Assembly (NCBI GenBank): GCA_051530055.1
Contig: CM121341.1
Location: 8,370,001 to 8,434,000, forward strand
From: Neoechinorhynchus agilis
Lineage: Eukaryota > Acanthocephala
Direction: 5' to 3'
DNA length: 64,000 bases
A program made the position numbers and the translations under genes. Below, piece by piece: positions 12,620 through 24,930 of the stretch. Every line of letters begins with the position of its first letter. Position 1 is the stretch's first letter. The notes under the pieces were generated by a model. That model made no database searches. It was not told the origin of the DNA and was given only the letters and a program-made list of their open reading frames with translations.

Positions 12620-14130
12620 TTCTAATAAAAACCAAAAGGAAATTTGCGTTGGTCTTGTTGAGGGGAAAAATCTTCGCTCGGCTTAAGTTGCAAGTTTCGA
12701 CGATTTGGTTTATTACAATCTCTTTTTTTAGATTTGGAATTATGAAAACGCGTTGATTAAAATAATCTGAGTAAAAATTTTATAGGCGCTCTCAGTTTAA
12801 CGTGTAAAACTTTTTTCAAAATCAGTACTGTTTAAAGATTGCATTGTTCATCTTTTTTTATGGTGGAAAAATTAATGGACCTTATACAAATATAGCACTT
12901 AAAGAACCAATTTTTCGGCCGCATAAATTCGATTTTTCAATTCGAGAAAAAGTTTCCATTAAACACACGTTAAAATTTAGATTATCATCTTTTGTGATCG
13001 TTCATGCGTTCAATAATTCCTTTAAAACGCTTAATGCTGTTTAGACAGTCAGAATCACTGGAAAAAAAGAAATGATAACATTGAGGCTATTCACATTTTT
13101 ATTTCACTGAAGAGAGATGATTTTGCAGTGTGCGATCAGGCAAGGTGGTCGGCTTTAAAGCATGTAGATTGCAATCATTCGTAACTTCAGCAACTGCTTA
13201 CATTATGCAACCAGAGAACTCATGACAGTTACTGCTTCCTCAACATAATTAGTGCCAGCTTTACAACCAATAAGAATAAGCGAAAAATTTATTGTTTAGC
13301 CAAGAAAAGGGAAACCGTTCATCACTATGACTTCTTCCAAGAAATACTCTGATAGTAGCGAGCATTCGATGCAGTCTGTTGTTAGTATCATTTATAAACT
13401 GGTCAAAATGTATAGGAAACGAATGGAAATATAAATTAGTATTTAGAAAAATATTTATTTTGCTTAGGAAACTAGAAGTGTAAAATGATATTAGCTGAAA
13501 AATTTGGAGTAAATATTAAAACCTTCTCAAAATTTTGTCCATCGGAATATTTCGCTAATGTGGTAAGATGCTTAAAATCAGAAGTATCAAATTAACTAAT
13601 GCGTTTCATTGATTAGTACAGCCTCTTATCTTATGCCATTTCCTTTCTTGGTGCTCTTGTTTCAAATTAAATGGCAATCTAAACCTCAACCGGCATTTTC
13701 TAAAACGTTTTCATTGTCAATCCACGGAAAATCTAGCAAAAAAATTAATGGAGTTTCTAAAACAAAAGCGACTCTTTTTATCACTAAGAGATTCCTTTTT
13801 TTGCAAACTGCATACAAATATTTTCAAATAATAATGTCCGAACGCGTTAAAACTGGGTCCAAAGCAATAAAAGAAAATGGTTTCGTAATTGATGTTCAGC
13901 CATTCTTTTAAATTTGACATTTTAACGGGAAACGTACACTTTCTAAAAACCTTCTAGAAGTTTCAATAACACGCCTATAACCTTCTTTAATTGACTAAAT
14001 TTCGAGTTTTGAGGAGTAAAGTTTTTTAGTTGTATAGAAAAAAAAGCGTATAATACCTGCCAGCATTTATAATATCATACAAATTTATAACACACTCGCG
14101 TTCAGCTCCCTGCGCCATTTACACCGACCC
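12620..14130. other. Spacer, nothing supportable
   Basis: Short open frames at 12844-13044 and 13609-13911 have no recognisable domain and low-complexity lysine/phenylalanine-rich composition typical of AT-rich chance frames. GGAGTAAATATT occurs at about 13507, a motif also seen on both sides of the foldback element at 5601-5823. Confidence 0.35.
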
Positions 14131-14136
14131 TCAGTT

Positions 14137-15310
14137 CTACTCAACCGTGAGAGCTTTGATATACGCCCGGCGATTCAGTTTATTCCGCAAGCGTTGTTGA
14201 TTCGGGCTTTGTTGGTATGCGTTCGCAGGTAAACAACCCCTTTGTATTGATGGCATAGAATAAACGGTTGCAAGTTCGAAGCATTCAGCCGGGTAATGAT
14301 AGGAAGGAAGGTGGCGTTTTTCCAGCACAGATTGTTGACCAATGCTTGTTGCTGTTTTGTTGTCAGGATCAATCACGTTTTCTTGTCTGATGAGCATTGG
14401 CCGCTGTGAACTAAGTCTAACTTGGCACTCATTGGCATTCGATTGGGACGTGTTTAAACCAGAGTTCGCCGATTGGCTCGATGTATACAGTTCCATCCGA
14501 AATCAGAATAAGTGAAAGGGTTTTTTCTCGAAATCTTACAAACAATTTTAAATTTGCCATTTTGGGATTTCGAACGAAATTCGCGTGAATTTTGGAAGCA
14601 AAAGTGAAAGGTCATATTAGATGGCGATTGCCTAATCTTATCTACGAATCAATCTGAAATCTCTAATTTAATGACAATTTTCTACGCATCGGGTGCTTCT
14701 TGACAAATTGTGGACAAAAAGCAACGCACAAATAACAAAGGAACTCAGTGTGTTGTAAAAACTGAAGACGAATAACTTTGCCATTTTTATAGGTGAATTT
14801 TGGATAAATGATGGGATTTGAAGTTCATGTCCAAGTTTCGATGGATCTGTTTTATCAAAAGAATGAAATGGGAACATGGTTGGTCGTCTAAAGATCCCTA
14901 GGCGTTTCCGATTGCGTTCTTGGTTTTGCCTAAGACAGCACCTCCGTCTACGTCTCAGATCGATGCACGAATCTCGACCAAAGCAAAGAGTGAACTGCGA
15001 CAGTTTCTCGGAACCTTTCAGAATGGGTTCAGTGGCTGATTCATCGCTTGCGTCGCTTATTTGGCTCGAGTTTTTTCCTCCTCCTCCTCCCATAGTTGAC
15101 TCGGACTTTGAAGGGGATGTTTTTGAAGAAGTCGATACTCCGCATACTTTTGAGTATTGCTTGCAAAAACACTTTAAAGCATAAAACCAAAGTCCGATGA
15201 TCACTACGATTAACAGGATTTCATCTTCACAATATGTTCTCGATGGCAAGTGAGCCGAGTCGAGAACGTATAGACTAGCCCGACTGCTTTTCCACCTTCA
15301 AGTTGTACAT
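14137..15310 (-). CDS. Single-pass membrane protein, partly FNDC4/5-like
   Basis: The clearest exon (about 15285-14668, minus) reads SRASLYVLDSAHLPSRTY, then CEDEILLIVVIIGLWFYALK, a membrane helix followed by CFCKQY and a serine-rich cytoplasmic tail with an arginine run (RRRRRCCL). The helix-to-tail stretch resembles irisin-family FNDC4/5 (LIIVVV...FCRQY), but no fibronectin type III domain is visible here; it would lie upstream in exons I cannot assign. A further frame at 14496-14137 (starting MELYTSSQSANSGLNTSQSN) may be the last exon. The frame at 15653-15210 overlaps it and may hold part of the ectodomain. Exon borders are unresolved, and the family call is tentative. Confidence 0.4.
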
Positions 15311-15930
15311 GTCCTAGACGGTGTTTTGGTTTATGAAAAGCATTGTAAATCTTACTTGTCTCAACCGTTGGTTGTTGGACTTCACAAGGAACCTGAGTGG
15401 AGGTTAAGAACATTCGTTTTCGACCATGAAGCTTAACAAGTTCGCTATAAACATTGGGATTACGGTGAAGATTGTTGTTGTTGTTGCCTGGATAGTTATT
15501 GGTCGTTTGGTGTTTAAGTAAAGGTCGACATGTCAAATACATATAAGCTTTCCTGTTTGAAACGACGGGAGAGGAGGGAATGAGCATGGAGCTAAATCGA
15601 TTCTGATGTGTGTTTGCAGTGTGTGCTCCGGCGAAGAGGGAAAATCGCGGCATGGAGTAGGTGTGAAAGTGCTGGAGAATTCCCGAGGATACTCACTTGG
15701 TTTGTTGTACGCGATTGAACATTCAACAGATCTGCCTTTTTAGATTGTCTCACATTCGTCGCTTCGCTCTGAAAATAACAGAGAATAGAAATTTGACCTT
15801 TAGCAAACAAATAATAATGTGCAAAACTTTCACGCCTACAAAGTGCACGAATAAATACTCATTAAAAAAGAAACAGTTTACCAAGAACTTTCAATTTATA
15901 ACGAGAAATTATATGGAGCTGTTCTTTTAA

Positions 15931-18900
15931 AGATCCGGTTGATCTATATTGGCTTGGTTGCATTTGTATGCGGAATCGAGCATAAAAACAGACAGGAAAA
16001 AGTTGTTCGTACTAAGAAAACGAACCCAATTTTCGGTTATGGATGCCACGGCATCTCCAAGGGGCTCCTTAGGGAATTACGATGGAATTAATGTTAAATG
16101 ATGCCAGAATATAATTTCCTTTTGTCCTTATAAAAATTCCAAAATAAATTAAAAAGCGTAAATAATTCTTTGTCATAGAGTAACCGGTGTGAACCTTGAC
16201 TACCAGGTCTTAGTTATCAAGAAAAATACTTTTCTATTTTAGTACACTTAACAACTGCTTACGGAGCACAATCTAATTGGATTTCTATGATGACAATCGC
16301 GTCTTAAAATCCACTCAAGTTTAAAAATCTATTCGGATAATTTGGAAAAACGCCTTAAAATGTTATCGCCTAAATCAAAACAAGCGAATTATTTACATAT
16401 TCTAGGAAACGACGAATTCAATTAGCTAGAAAGTTGAACTTCATTTGTTTGTTTAATAGAATGGAGTGCATATTCTTGAAGGTAATGAATGTTTATTCGG
16501 TTTGATCTCGAAACATTTTACTATTTTGTAACCGCGTCCAACATATGATAAAATCGAGAAAGTAATTTTTAAACAACGTTCGAAGACCGATAATTTTTTA
16601 AACTTCAGCATAAAAAATAATTTGAAAATTTAGTTTTTAAAAAGCGAAAAAATGCAAATGGATAATAGCGACAGTTATTTTTAGAAAACGAAAAGTTTTA
16701 TTTGCCGTATAAAGTATTTAGAAAAAAAATATTAAAGGAGTTTCATTGCGAACAAATCTGGGTTGAGGGAAACACTTTTTAATAAATTCAAGAAACCGAC
16801 ACCATATAAAACATACTCAAGTGCATTGTTGAATAATTGAAATAATCACATGTCTAATTCGCGCTTATGAACAATTTTTTAGACCATTCAAAAGATACCT
16901 ATAAATAAAATTTTCCGAAAAGATCATTGAATAATCCGAAGAGTGAGTGTAATTTAATGAAGATTTTTATACCTATTTTCGTCAATCATTGAAAATCGTA
17001 TTTCTAGATTAGTCGGTCTTGTTGCAGCGAACGTGAGCGTTTACATTATTGACAGAAAGCAAAAAGTTTAAAAATAATGAGACAGCGGATCTCCTATAGA
17101 CCGTATGCTATTAGCGGCTCCAATGGCCTTCAATTCGATTTGTTCGTAGTCATGTTGACATTTTCCGATATGAGGTGTGGGATTTCTTATAACGCTTCCA
17201 CTAAAAAAAGGAACCACTAATTAACGATCAATCAGATTGAGTTAGCTTATCGGTAATCGTTTATCATGGAAATAATCGACACCGGGTCGAAAAGGATCAT
17301 TAATGTACTCGTTCCCAAAATGAAGGATGAAGTCATTTTCAAGAGAAAAAATATTAATTGTTCAGACGGCGACAAAGGTTAGATCTGACAGGTTTCGCTA
17401 TTTTCTAAATTAGGTGTTATTTTCTGATTATGACATGAAAAAGGAGGATCCGTGAGCTTCTTTACCTTAACCGTGTGATAGGGAACACAATGCATTTTTA
17501 TGATGGCAGTGGCACTGACAATAATCCAGATTGGGTTGATGCCACCACCACCACCACCACCACTACCGTTTTGCGTTTGGAAAGGTGACAGCGCAGATGG
17601 GATAAAAGAGAAAGATATGGGAAGCGTTTGCCCTCAAGAAATGCAATTCGAGTACGAGAGTGAAAATGATCCTTAATTGGAAACAGGCGTCGTTTAGTTG
17701 TAACTTCTAGGACTTCGGCACTCTAACACGAGAAAGCCAAAGCTATCGACCCTCGAGTACTTTAAAGACATCTCAAACCGAACTTGTAGATTACATTTAG
17801 GTGCAGAAAAGCACCTTTTAAATCTTTAGACCTTTAAGGATTGCCTTTAAAATGTTAGATTGATTTCGATTGCTTGTGTATTCGTGTTTAAGGATTATTC
17901 TTTGAATCTTCACGCTGATTGACTGGAGGAGGGGGAGAAGGAGGAGCAGAATACAAGTGAGTGGGTGGCGTGGAAGGCAGGCGTACATCTGAGGAAGGAA
18001 TTATCTTAGAGTCTGTTAGTTAATGCAACCTAGTTTCTCGGAGACGCGATAAAGTATTTATAGTCCGTTGGGAACGATGGCAGTGGTTTAGTAAACCAAC
18101 GCCATGGAATTAGAACATATTAAAGGCCAGAAAAGCAAGTCGCTACGGGGCAATTAGCTTATAAGCGAATAATCGTTTACACATTTTTATGAAGTATTTG
18201 AGACAAAATTTATTGCCATTTAATGAATCGAAAGGAGAAGATGAAAGCGATTCGCAAAACATCTACAAAAAAACACAACCTAGGTGCTATTTAGTGGATT
18301 CATTTCAATAGTCGATCAAAATAGGCAGCAAAATGTGTCTCGAATTTCTGTCATACAATTCGCATAATAATCCATTAGAAGTGCCAGAAAAGTTTATTTT
18401 TTAATTTAAAAATCACGGGTTATCATTCCAAAGCTCATTTAGACTTTGATTTTCGTACAAATAAACATTACAGTAACAGCAAGATTATAAAGCATCAATT
18501 GTCCAACACAAAACTAATCAAAAAAGAGTAGTCGTATCCAATGACCCTTCGATATTTTTACCAGCGTATTTTAAGACCTCCAGCTTTAATCGATAAACAG
18601 TATAATTCGTTTAGTTCTTATCAGGACACGAGGAGGCAATATTCTTTTCTTTACAAGAGAGACAGAGTTGTCGTGGAGTGAAAGAGACAATGAATTCAGC
18701 ATTGCATATAACACGTTCCTTGTCATCCGAACAGCTTTAATTTATTCGAATTGCATGCTTTTTAAATTAAGCCAAAAAATCAAATAGATATTAAAGCCGA
18801 TATTTTCTAATACTTATGGAGTAGAACCAATTTGGACTAGGATTTTAGAAGGTGTCTCAAGAGATCAATAAGAAAACCCCGCTTGCAAAATAAAACCAAC

Positions 18901-19415
18901 TTTCTTTTTTATCTGGATAATTGAGAGGAAAACAATTTATTTGACTAACTTTTTTTGATTTCAATGACTACTTAATCGAATTAATCTACTCGTTTTAATA
19001 GCCTAATTGGCACACGAGGACGATACTTTGGAACATGTTTGTGAATGTCAAGAAACTTTTCATAGAGGTTGAGTTTATAACCACAGAGCGATTATTGCGA
19101 GGATTTCTGTTAGTTGTATTTTGAATGAACGTTACCAAATCTTAAAAATATAGATCTACTAAATCAACGAACGATGTAAACTCCTACGGATAGGTGAAAT
19201 TAGGGCTTCTTTTGAGATTCCATTTGAGAGAATAATAAATCATACAAGTCTAACGTTGGCAAGAATTATCATGTTCAGATGAACTATTCGCATCTCTTGC
19301 TAGATAATCTTTAAATAGTATTATTTGTTTAGAGGTTAGTTATATTCTTTGCCCTGCAGTGAATTTTGGGCGTGCTGGTCATTGTTTTTCGTAACGAATT
19401 AGTTTTTATCGGCTA
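15931..19415. other. Long non-coding spacer
   Basis: About 3.5 kb with no open frame of note. A short CCA-repeat run (about 17540-17562) and a purine-rich GGAGGGGGAGAAGGAGGAG run near 17925-17945 are the only low-complexity items. It may hold regulatory DNA for neighbouring genes, but nothing specific can be supported. Confidence 0.45.
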
Positions 19416-19445
19416 TGTGGCGGTGGGGAAAATTATATATCAAAG
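19416..19445 (+). repeat. 30-bp direct repeat, left copy
   Basis: TGTGGCGGTGGGGAAAATTA followed by TATATCAAAG. An exact 30-base copy lies at 22025-22054. The two copies bracket the ~198-bp tandem array. Confidence 0.85.
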
Positions 19446-19465
19446 GGCCACTTTAATTTTTTTAA

Positions 19466-21495
19466 TCATAACATAATAAAGTAAAAAACGCGCAATCACC
19501 ACCGTCCGCAAAATTGGAGCTTATTTTTCTAGGTTTTCCGAGAGGTGAAATATCGGGCAAATAAATTGGTGAATTTCGGACGAGAATTTAAAAGGTTAAA
19601 CTAAAATGTTCCTTCTTTTCCTTAGTTTTGCCATTCGGATTTAAATTTTTTCACTTTTCCGATAATAAAGTACAAAACGTGCAATCACCACCGTCCGCAA
19701 AATTGGAGCTTATTTTTCTAGGTTTTCCGAGAGGTGAAATATCGGGCAAATAAATTGGTGAATTTCGGACGAGAATTTAAAAGGTTAAACTAAAATGTTC
19801 CTTCTTTTCCTTAGTTTTGCCATTCGGATTTAAATTTTTTCACTTTTCCGATAATAAAGTACAAAACGCGCAATCACCACCGTCCGCAAAATTGGAGCTT
19901 ATTTTTCTAGGTTTTCCGAGAGGTGAAATATCGGGCAAATAAATTGGTGAATTTCGGACGAGAATTTAAAAGGTTAAACTAAAATGTTCCTTCTTTTCCT
20001 TAGTTTTGCCATTCGGATTTAAATTTTTTTCCCTTTAACTTTTCCGATAATAAAGTACAAAACGCGCAATCACCACCGTCCGCAAAATTGGAGCTTATTT
20101 TTCTAGGTTTTCCGAGAGGTGAAATATCGGGCAAATAAATTGGTGAATTTCGGACGAGAATTTAAAGGTTAAACTAAAATGTTCCTTCTTTTCCTTAGTT
20201 TTGCCATTCGGATTTAAATTTTCACTTTTCCGATAATAAAGTACAAAACGCGCAATCACCACCGTCCGCAAAATTGGAGCTTATTTTTCTAGGTTTTCCG
20301 AGAGGTGAAATATCGGGCAAATAAATTGGTGAATTTCGGACGAGAATTTAAAAGGTTAAACTAAAATGTTCCTTCTTTTCCTTAGTTTTGCCATTCGGAT
20401 TTAAATTTTTTTCCTTGATAGAAATGACTTTAACTTTTCCGATAATAAAGTACAAAACGCGCAATCACCACCGTCCGCAAAATTGGAGCTTATTTTTCTA
20501 GGTTTTCCGAGAGGTGAAATATCGGGCAAATAAATTGGTGAATTTCGGACGAGAATTTAAAAGGTTAAACTAAAATGTTCCTTCTTTTCCTTAGTTTTGC
20601 CATTCGGATTTAAATTTTTTTCCTTGATAGAAATGACTTTAACTTTTCCGATAATAAAGTACAAAACGCGCAATCACCACCGTCCGCAAAATTGGAGCTT
20701 ATTTTTCTAGGTTTTCCGAGAGGTGAAATATCGGGCAAATAAATTGGTGAATTTCGGACGAGAATTTAAAAGGTTAAACTAAAATGTTCCTTCTTTTCCT
20801 TAGTTTTGCCATTCGGATTTAAATTTTTTAACTTTTCCGATAATAAAGTACAAAACGTGCAATCACCACCGTCCGCAAAATTGGAGCTTATTTTTCTAGG
20901 TTTTCCGAGAGGTGAAATATCGGGCAAATAAATTGGTGAATTTCGGACGAGAATTTAAAAGGTTAAACTAAAATGTTCCTTCTTTTCCTTAGTTTTGCCA
21001 TTCGGATTTAAATTTTTTCACTTTTCCGATAATAAAGTATAAAACGCGCAATCACCACCGTCCGCAAAATTGGAGCTTATTTTTCTAGGTTTTCCGAGAG
21101 GTGAAATATCGGGCAAATAAATTGGTGAATTTCGGACGAGAATTTAAAAGGTTAAACTAAAATGTTCCTTCTTTTCCTTAGTTTTGCCATTCGGATTTAA
21201 TTTTTTTCCTTGATAGAAATGACTTTAACTTTTCCGATAATAAAGTACAAAACGTGCAATCACCACCGTCCGCAAAATTGGAGCTTATTTTTCTAGGTTT
21301 TCCGAGAGGTGAAATATCGGGCAAATAAATTGGTGAATTTCGGACGAGAATTTAAAAGGTTAAACTAAAATGTTCCTTCTTTTCCTTAGTTTTGCCATTC
21401 GGATTTAAATTTTTTTCCTTGATAGAAATGACTTTAACTTTCCCGATAATAAAGTACAAAACGCGCAATCACCACCGTCCGCAAAATTGGAGCTT
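19466..21495 (+). repeat. Tandem array, about 198-bp unit, 11 copies
   Basis: The unit starts near GATAATAAAGTACAAAACGC, continues with CAATCACCACCGTCCGC, TTTTCCGAGAGGTGAAATAT and AATTGGTGAATTTCGGACG, and ends in a T-run. The units are nearly identical. They fall in two length classes, about 189-194 bp and about 207-209 bp. The longer class has an extra TTGATAGAAATGACTTTAAC-type spacer. The first copy is the most diverged and the last is cut inside GCAAAATTGGAGCTT at 21495. Near-identity implies recent expansion or homogenisation. No coding potential. Confidence 0.95.
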
Positions 21496-21914
21496 CTCTC
21501 CTTCCTCGGCTGTCAGCAGCATTGCCTCGTTGTACTGCGAGCGAGATACTTTGTCACAGGAATACACCTGCTCGTGAGTTAGAAATATTTCGTCCAATCG
21601 CACTGCTGATTTTCAGTCTGAACTCGACGAAGAAATTCCTTTGGCAAAATAACTCTTAGTTACAACAAAAAGTAGATTCTATGTTCAAGGAAGGCATAAA
21701 AATCTTAAAGTGCGAACTTCGACGTATATTTTTTGGGATCACACAAGTCAATCAGCTTCACTTCTTTTCTGCGATAATTTGATATATATTTTAATAAATA
21801 AGGAAGCGAAAATTTGTTAAACGTACTTTCTCAAATAGCATTTTTCGCTGACTTGTGTTATCGAAAAATTTATAAACAAATGAAAAAATTAGATATTGTG
21901 CGAATAAAACACTT

Positions 21915-21975
21915 TAACAATGACTGAAGAGGCGAGGATACCTCGCGAAATATTTCGAATAAATAAAATATGTAA
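21915..21975 (+). other. Hammerhead-like core within a repeat
   Basis: CTGAAGA (fits the hammerhead CUGANGA core) is followed by a perfect 6-bp stem GCGAGG-ATA-CCTCGC and then GAAA. One unpaired G sits before the stem. The flank TATTTCGAATAAATA could form a weak third stem, but the U expected before a cleavage site is not present. The string GAAATAT[T/C]T[C/T]GAATAA recurs at several repeats here, so this is probably a relic of a repeat family, not an active ribozyme. Confidence 0.35.
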
Positions 21976-22024
21976 TGACCGGGATTATTCTCACTGAAAG
22001 TGTAATTTTGTAATTATTGCTTTG

Positions 22025-22054
22025 TGTGGCGGTGGGGAAAATTATATATCAAAG
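22025..22054 (+). repeat. 30-bp direct repeat, right copy
   Basis: Exact copy of 19416-19445, 2.6 kb away. Between them lie the ~198-bp array and the hammerhead-like segment. The pair could be ends of a larger element or unit borders of an older duplication. Confidence 0.85.
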
Positions 22055-22403
22055 ACTGATTGAAATATTTCGTATAAACGCACTGGCCTTCTTCGATCAA
22101 TTATCTGAAAAGGAATTTGGCAACCTCAATGTCTTATCCGGCGGTATCCTCAACTTTAGGGAATAATCTGTCTTGTTACTCTCGGAAGTATTGGTTCCCT
22201 GAATGAACATGATCGGCTTCCATTTGTGAGAGAATCTTGGAGATGATAACGTACTTTTGAACGATACTTTTAAAGACAAAGCACGAAATCTCTTTTGGTT
22301 CTTAACGCTTCTAATTTATTTTGAACTAAAAAATGCTCACAATCTTGGATCTTATAAATTTTCGCTAATACATAGAACATGAAAAAAAGTGTGTTCCAAT
22401 CAT

Positions 22404-22934
22404 TCACTTTTCACTGTTTTCCAAAAGATCCTCGACGAGTACTGATTTCTTAGCCAGATCTTTGACCAGTCCTATCAAATGAGCATCAGCTTCCAAAAGT
22501 GTGATATCTTTCGACGCTCCTAAGAAGCGAGCTGACATTTCAAAATCTTTCAACTTGATAACAACTCGTGAGCCGATACTGACATCTAATCCTCGTCGCT
22601 TGCCTCCTTTGTTATCCTCGGACGAATCATTGTCAACCCTTAAATGACATGTACAATGGAACTTCCCTCCAAAATCCACATAGACATCCGTGCCATCGAC
22701 AATATCAATCACTGTGCCATAGAGTCGTCTATGTTTTATGCCGCCCAGTTGAACGAGCTTTGAATGTCGAAATAAGCGAGCGAATGTCCGAAGATCTTGC
22801 TCATAAGTCTCAATATCTAGTTCGGTTTTTTCAACGGCATTATCCACAGTCGTTTGAATTAAACGAACCGTTTGAATTGGCTTTAGATGACGTAGGAACA
22901 AAAAGGATGGAAATCTTGAAATCAATGATGGCAT
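22404..22934 (-). CDS. MRPS28: Mitochondrial small-subunit ribosomal protein MRPS28 (bS1m)
   Basis: Single-exon frame of 176 residues from ATG at 22934. The first ~30 residues (MPSLISRFPSFLFLRHLKP...) look like a mitochondrial import signal. The core matches MRPS28: LYGTVIDIVDGTDVYVDFGG followed by KFHCTC, and further on RVVIKLKDFEMSARFLGASK, then LLEADAHLIGL. The family has one S1-like OB fold and binds the mitoribosome small subunit. Length matches orthologues (human 187). No intron is needed. The antisense frame at 22649-22945 is a shadow. Confidence 0.93.
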   Translation of the reverse strand: MPSLISRFPSFLFLRHLKPIQTVRLIQTTVDNAVEKTELDIETYEQDLRTFARLFRHSKLVQLGGIKHRRLYGTVIDIVDGTDVYVDFGGKFHCTCHLRVDNDSSEDNKGGKRRGLDVSIGSRVVIKLKDFEMSARFLGASKDITLLEADAHLIGLVKDLAKKSVLVEDLLENSEK

Positions 22935-23294
22935 TTAACACCTAAGAGAACGTTTACTTTGCGTCTTGAGAAATACCAAACTTAAGAGTATCTAGAATAT
23001 TAAAGTTCATTGTAGATTTCTTTTATCGCTCTCTGAGCTGAAATGGCCAGGTTTTTTATATCAATTGGGTTTTATTGGGTAAAGGACGTGTCTACTTGAA
23101 CGAAGACGGCCTTAGAGGCCAGCGAAGATGTCTTAAAATTACAGACAGACAACACAGAAGACGAATCATCATTTTTTGTCAACTTCGAGAGAAAATTATA
23201 ATGCCGGATGATAACTGGCGACATTGGGTGAAAAAATCATCATTTATTCAAAGTTGAAACAAAATTTGAGTTACGGCCATAATTCCTTCTTCAT

Positions 23295-23958
23295 GGTATT
23301 TCAAAAAAAGAAGTATCATCAATCACCTACAAAAGCGAGGTCCACTCCCTGCGTTGTGTTTCATTGATTTTTTTAACACGTCGATGGCCGGTAGCACTTT
23401 ATTAAGCTAAAGATTCGTTCCAATGCGGACGGAAGCATCGATGTGCAAAACACTTGAGACAAAATGGTTTTTAAAAGAAACGACCTTAAAAGCAGAATAT
23501 AAAGTGGTTAAAAGGACGATTGAAAAAGTTAAAAATTACGAATAAATAATGGAAATGGAGTAGGAAATCCGATCAAATAATACGAGTTTTCTTCGAAAAC
23601 ACACGATGCAGGGGCTCAAAGAAAAGAATCGTCTAACATAATAAAACCTGATTTTAGCACTTCTTAGCAATATCCAATCACCACGATGGCACTTATTTTG
23701 TGAAGAGAAGGAGCAAATCCTTAAAAAGACGTCTTGCCTTTAGGCGTCTTACACATCGATGCGTCCATCTGCAATAGAACGAATCTTTAGCTTAATAAAG
23801 CGCTAACGGCCATTTACGGGTTAAAAAAATCATTGAAACACAACGCAGGGAGTGGACATTCGGGCCGTGAATTTAAAAGATCTCGTTTACCCGAAACATG
23901 TAAAACAGATAAATCCTTTTTTGTAGGTGATTGATGAGGCTTCCATTTTTGAAATATC
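23295..23958. repeat. Large inverted-repeat (MITE-like) element, about 660 bp
   Basis: Arms of roughly 150-200 bp at 23295-23450 and 23745-23958 are inverted copies at about 85% by eye. Matched blocks include TCATCAATCACCTAC with GTAGGTGATTGATGA, TCCACTCCCTGCG with CGCAGGGAGTGGA, and TATTAAGCTAAAGATTCGTT with AACGAATCTTTAGCTTAATA. The middle (23450-23745) is unique sequence with no transposase. This is probably a non-autonomous DNA transposon. I could not settle the target-site duplication. Confidence 0.8.
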
Positions 23959-24062
23959 TCGATAAATGTCGATAAGTGACAGGAGTTACTGGGGAAGTCT
24001 TCATCGCCTGGTATATAATTTTTTCGATTAAAAACGTTAGGCGAGCCTCCTAAGGTTCATCG

Positions 24063-24545
24063 TCAGTTTTTAGTTATTGTGAACGCCTATTAATAATTAA
24101 TAAATTGATGATGAACCGACGAGGTTCGAAATGTCTTTAAAAAATTATTTTCCGGGTTAAGACTTCTAAGCGATAATCCTATCTAGAATACAATAATCTT
24201 TACGATACCGGAATTGTGGCGATGATGGTCATAATTCCTTCCCCTCCGACGTATTTTATTCAAGATATTTCGAGACTAAGCCTTGCCTTATCAGTTATCT
24301 AGAAAAAATTTTAGTTGTTATATCCCGAGCCGTACTTAAAAAAATTATTTTCCGTCTGAAGACTTCTAGACGATAATCCTATCTAGAATACAATAATCTT
24401 TACGATACCGGAATTGTGGCGATGATGGTCCTTCCCCTCCAACGTATTTTATTCAAGATATTTCGCGACTAAGCCTCGCTTTATCAGTCATCTAGAAAAA
24501 GTTTTAGTTGTTATATCTCGTATAAAATAATTAAAACTTTTTCTA
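24063..24545 (+). repeat. Array A of the ~195-bp satellite, two to three copies
   Basis: Units carry ACGATAATCCTATCTAGAAT, ATCTTTACGATACCGGAATT, ATTTTATTCAAGATATTTCG and TCATCTAGAAAAAGTTTTAG. Two main copies lie about 197 bp apart (GATGATGGTC at about 24224 and 24421). The left border (24063-24140) is a hairpin-like stretch with GGTTCATCGTCA facing TGATGATGAACC. The right border is an inverted unit start, making a hairpin around CTCGTATAAAA at about 24520-24560. The same family forms arrays at 26240-27370 and 47995-49410. Confidence 0.85.
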
Positions 24546-24930
24546 GATGACTGATGAGACGAGGCTTCGTCCGTTTGTTGGATTAAATCCGTAAGTTCGA
24601 TTAAACCCACGAGTTTGCTTCCCGAATTTCAAATCCCAATTCATTTCATCGTTCCCACAACTCCGCTCTGTTTTCCATACTGCCAAATCTTCTTGGATAT
24701 CGTGACTCGAAATGAACCGGAGGAAAGACCGATGCTCTCCTGCGCCCAATAACCACCAATCCCCGTCCGAACCAACCTTCCAACCCGACCGAAACCGCAA
24801 TCATCTCCAAAATCAACAACCACATTCATTGAACAAATCTGAACCCGAGTTTTTATGAGGACCCAAAGATACATGGTTCTTTTTCTTCACTAACAAATAA
24901 ACGTGTTATTATTTCGATCCGAGGAGGTAC
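24546..24930 (-). repeat. Dispersed repeat following array A
   Basis: On the minus strand GGTCTTTCCTCCGGTTCATT and then GATATCCAAGAA match 52512-52555 closely, with GGTTTCGGTCGGG also shared. The right part (24805-24925: CATTCATTGAACAAATC, GTGTTATTAT, CCGAGGAGG) matches sequence beside the third LINE copy at 57880-57960 and a stretch near 26185-26230. It is probably transposon-derived; the family is unknown. Confidence 0.55.

Noticed and set aside
24543-24874. Minus-strand frames at 24543-24874 as a protein gene
   Set aside because: They coincide with a dispersed repeat shared with 52460-52560 and differ in frame between copies.
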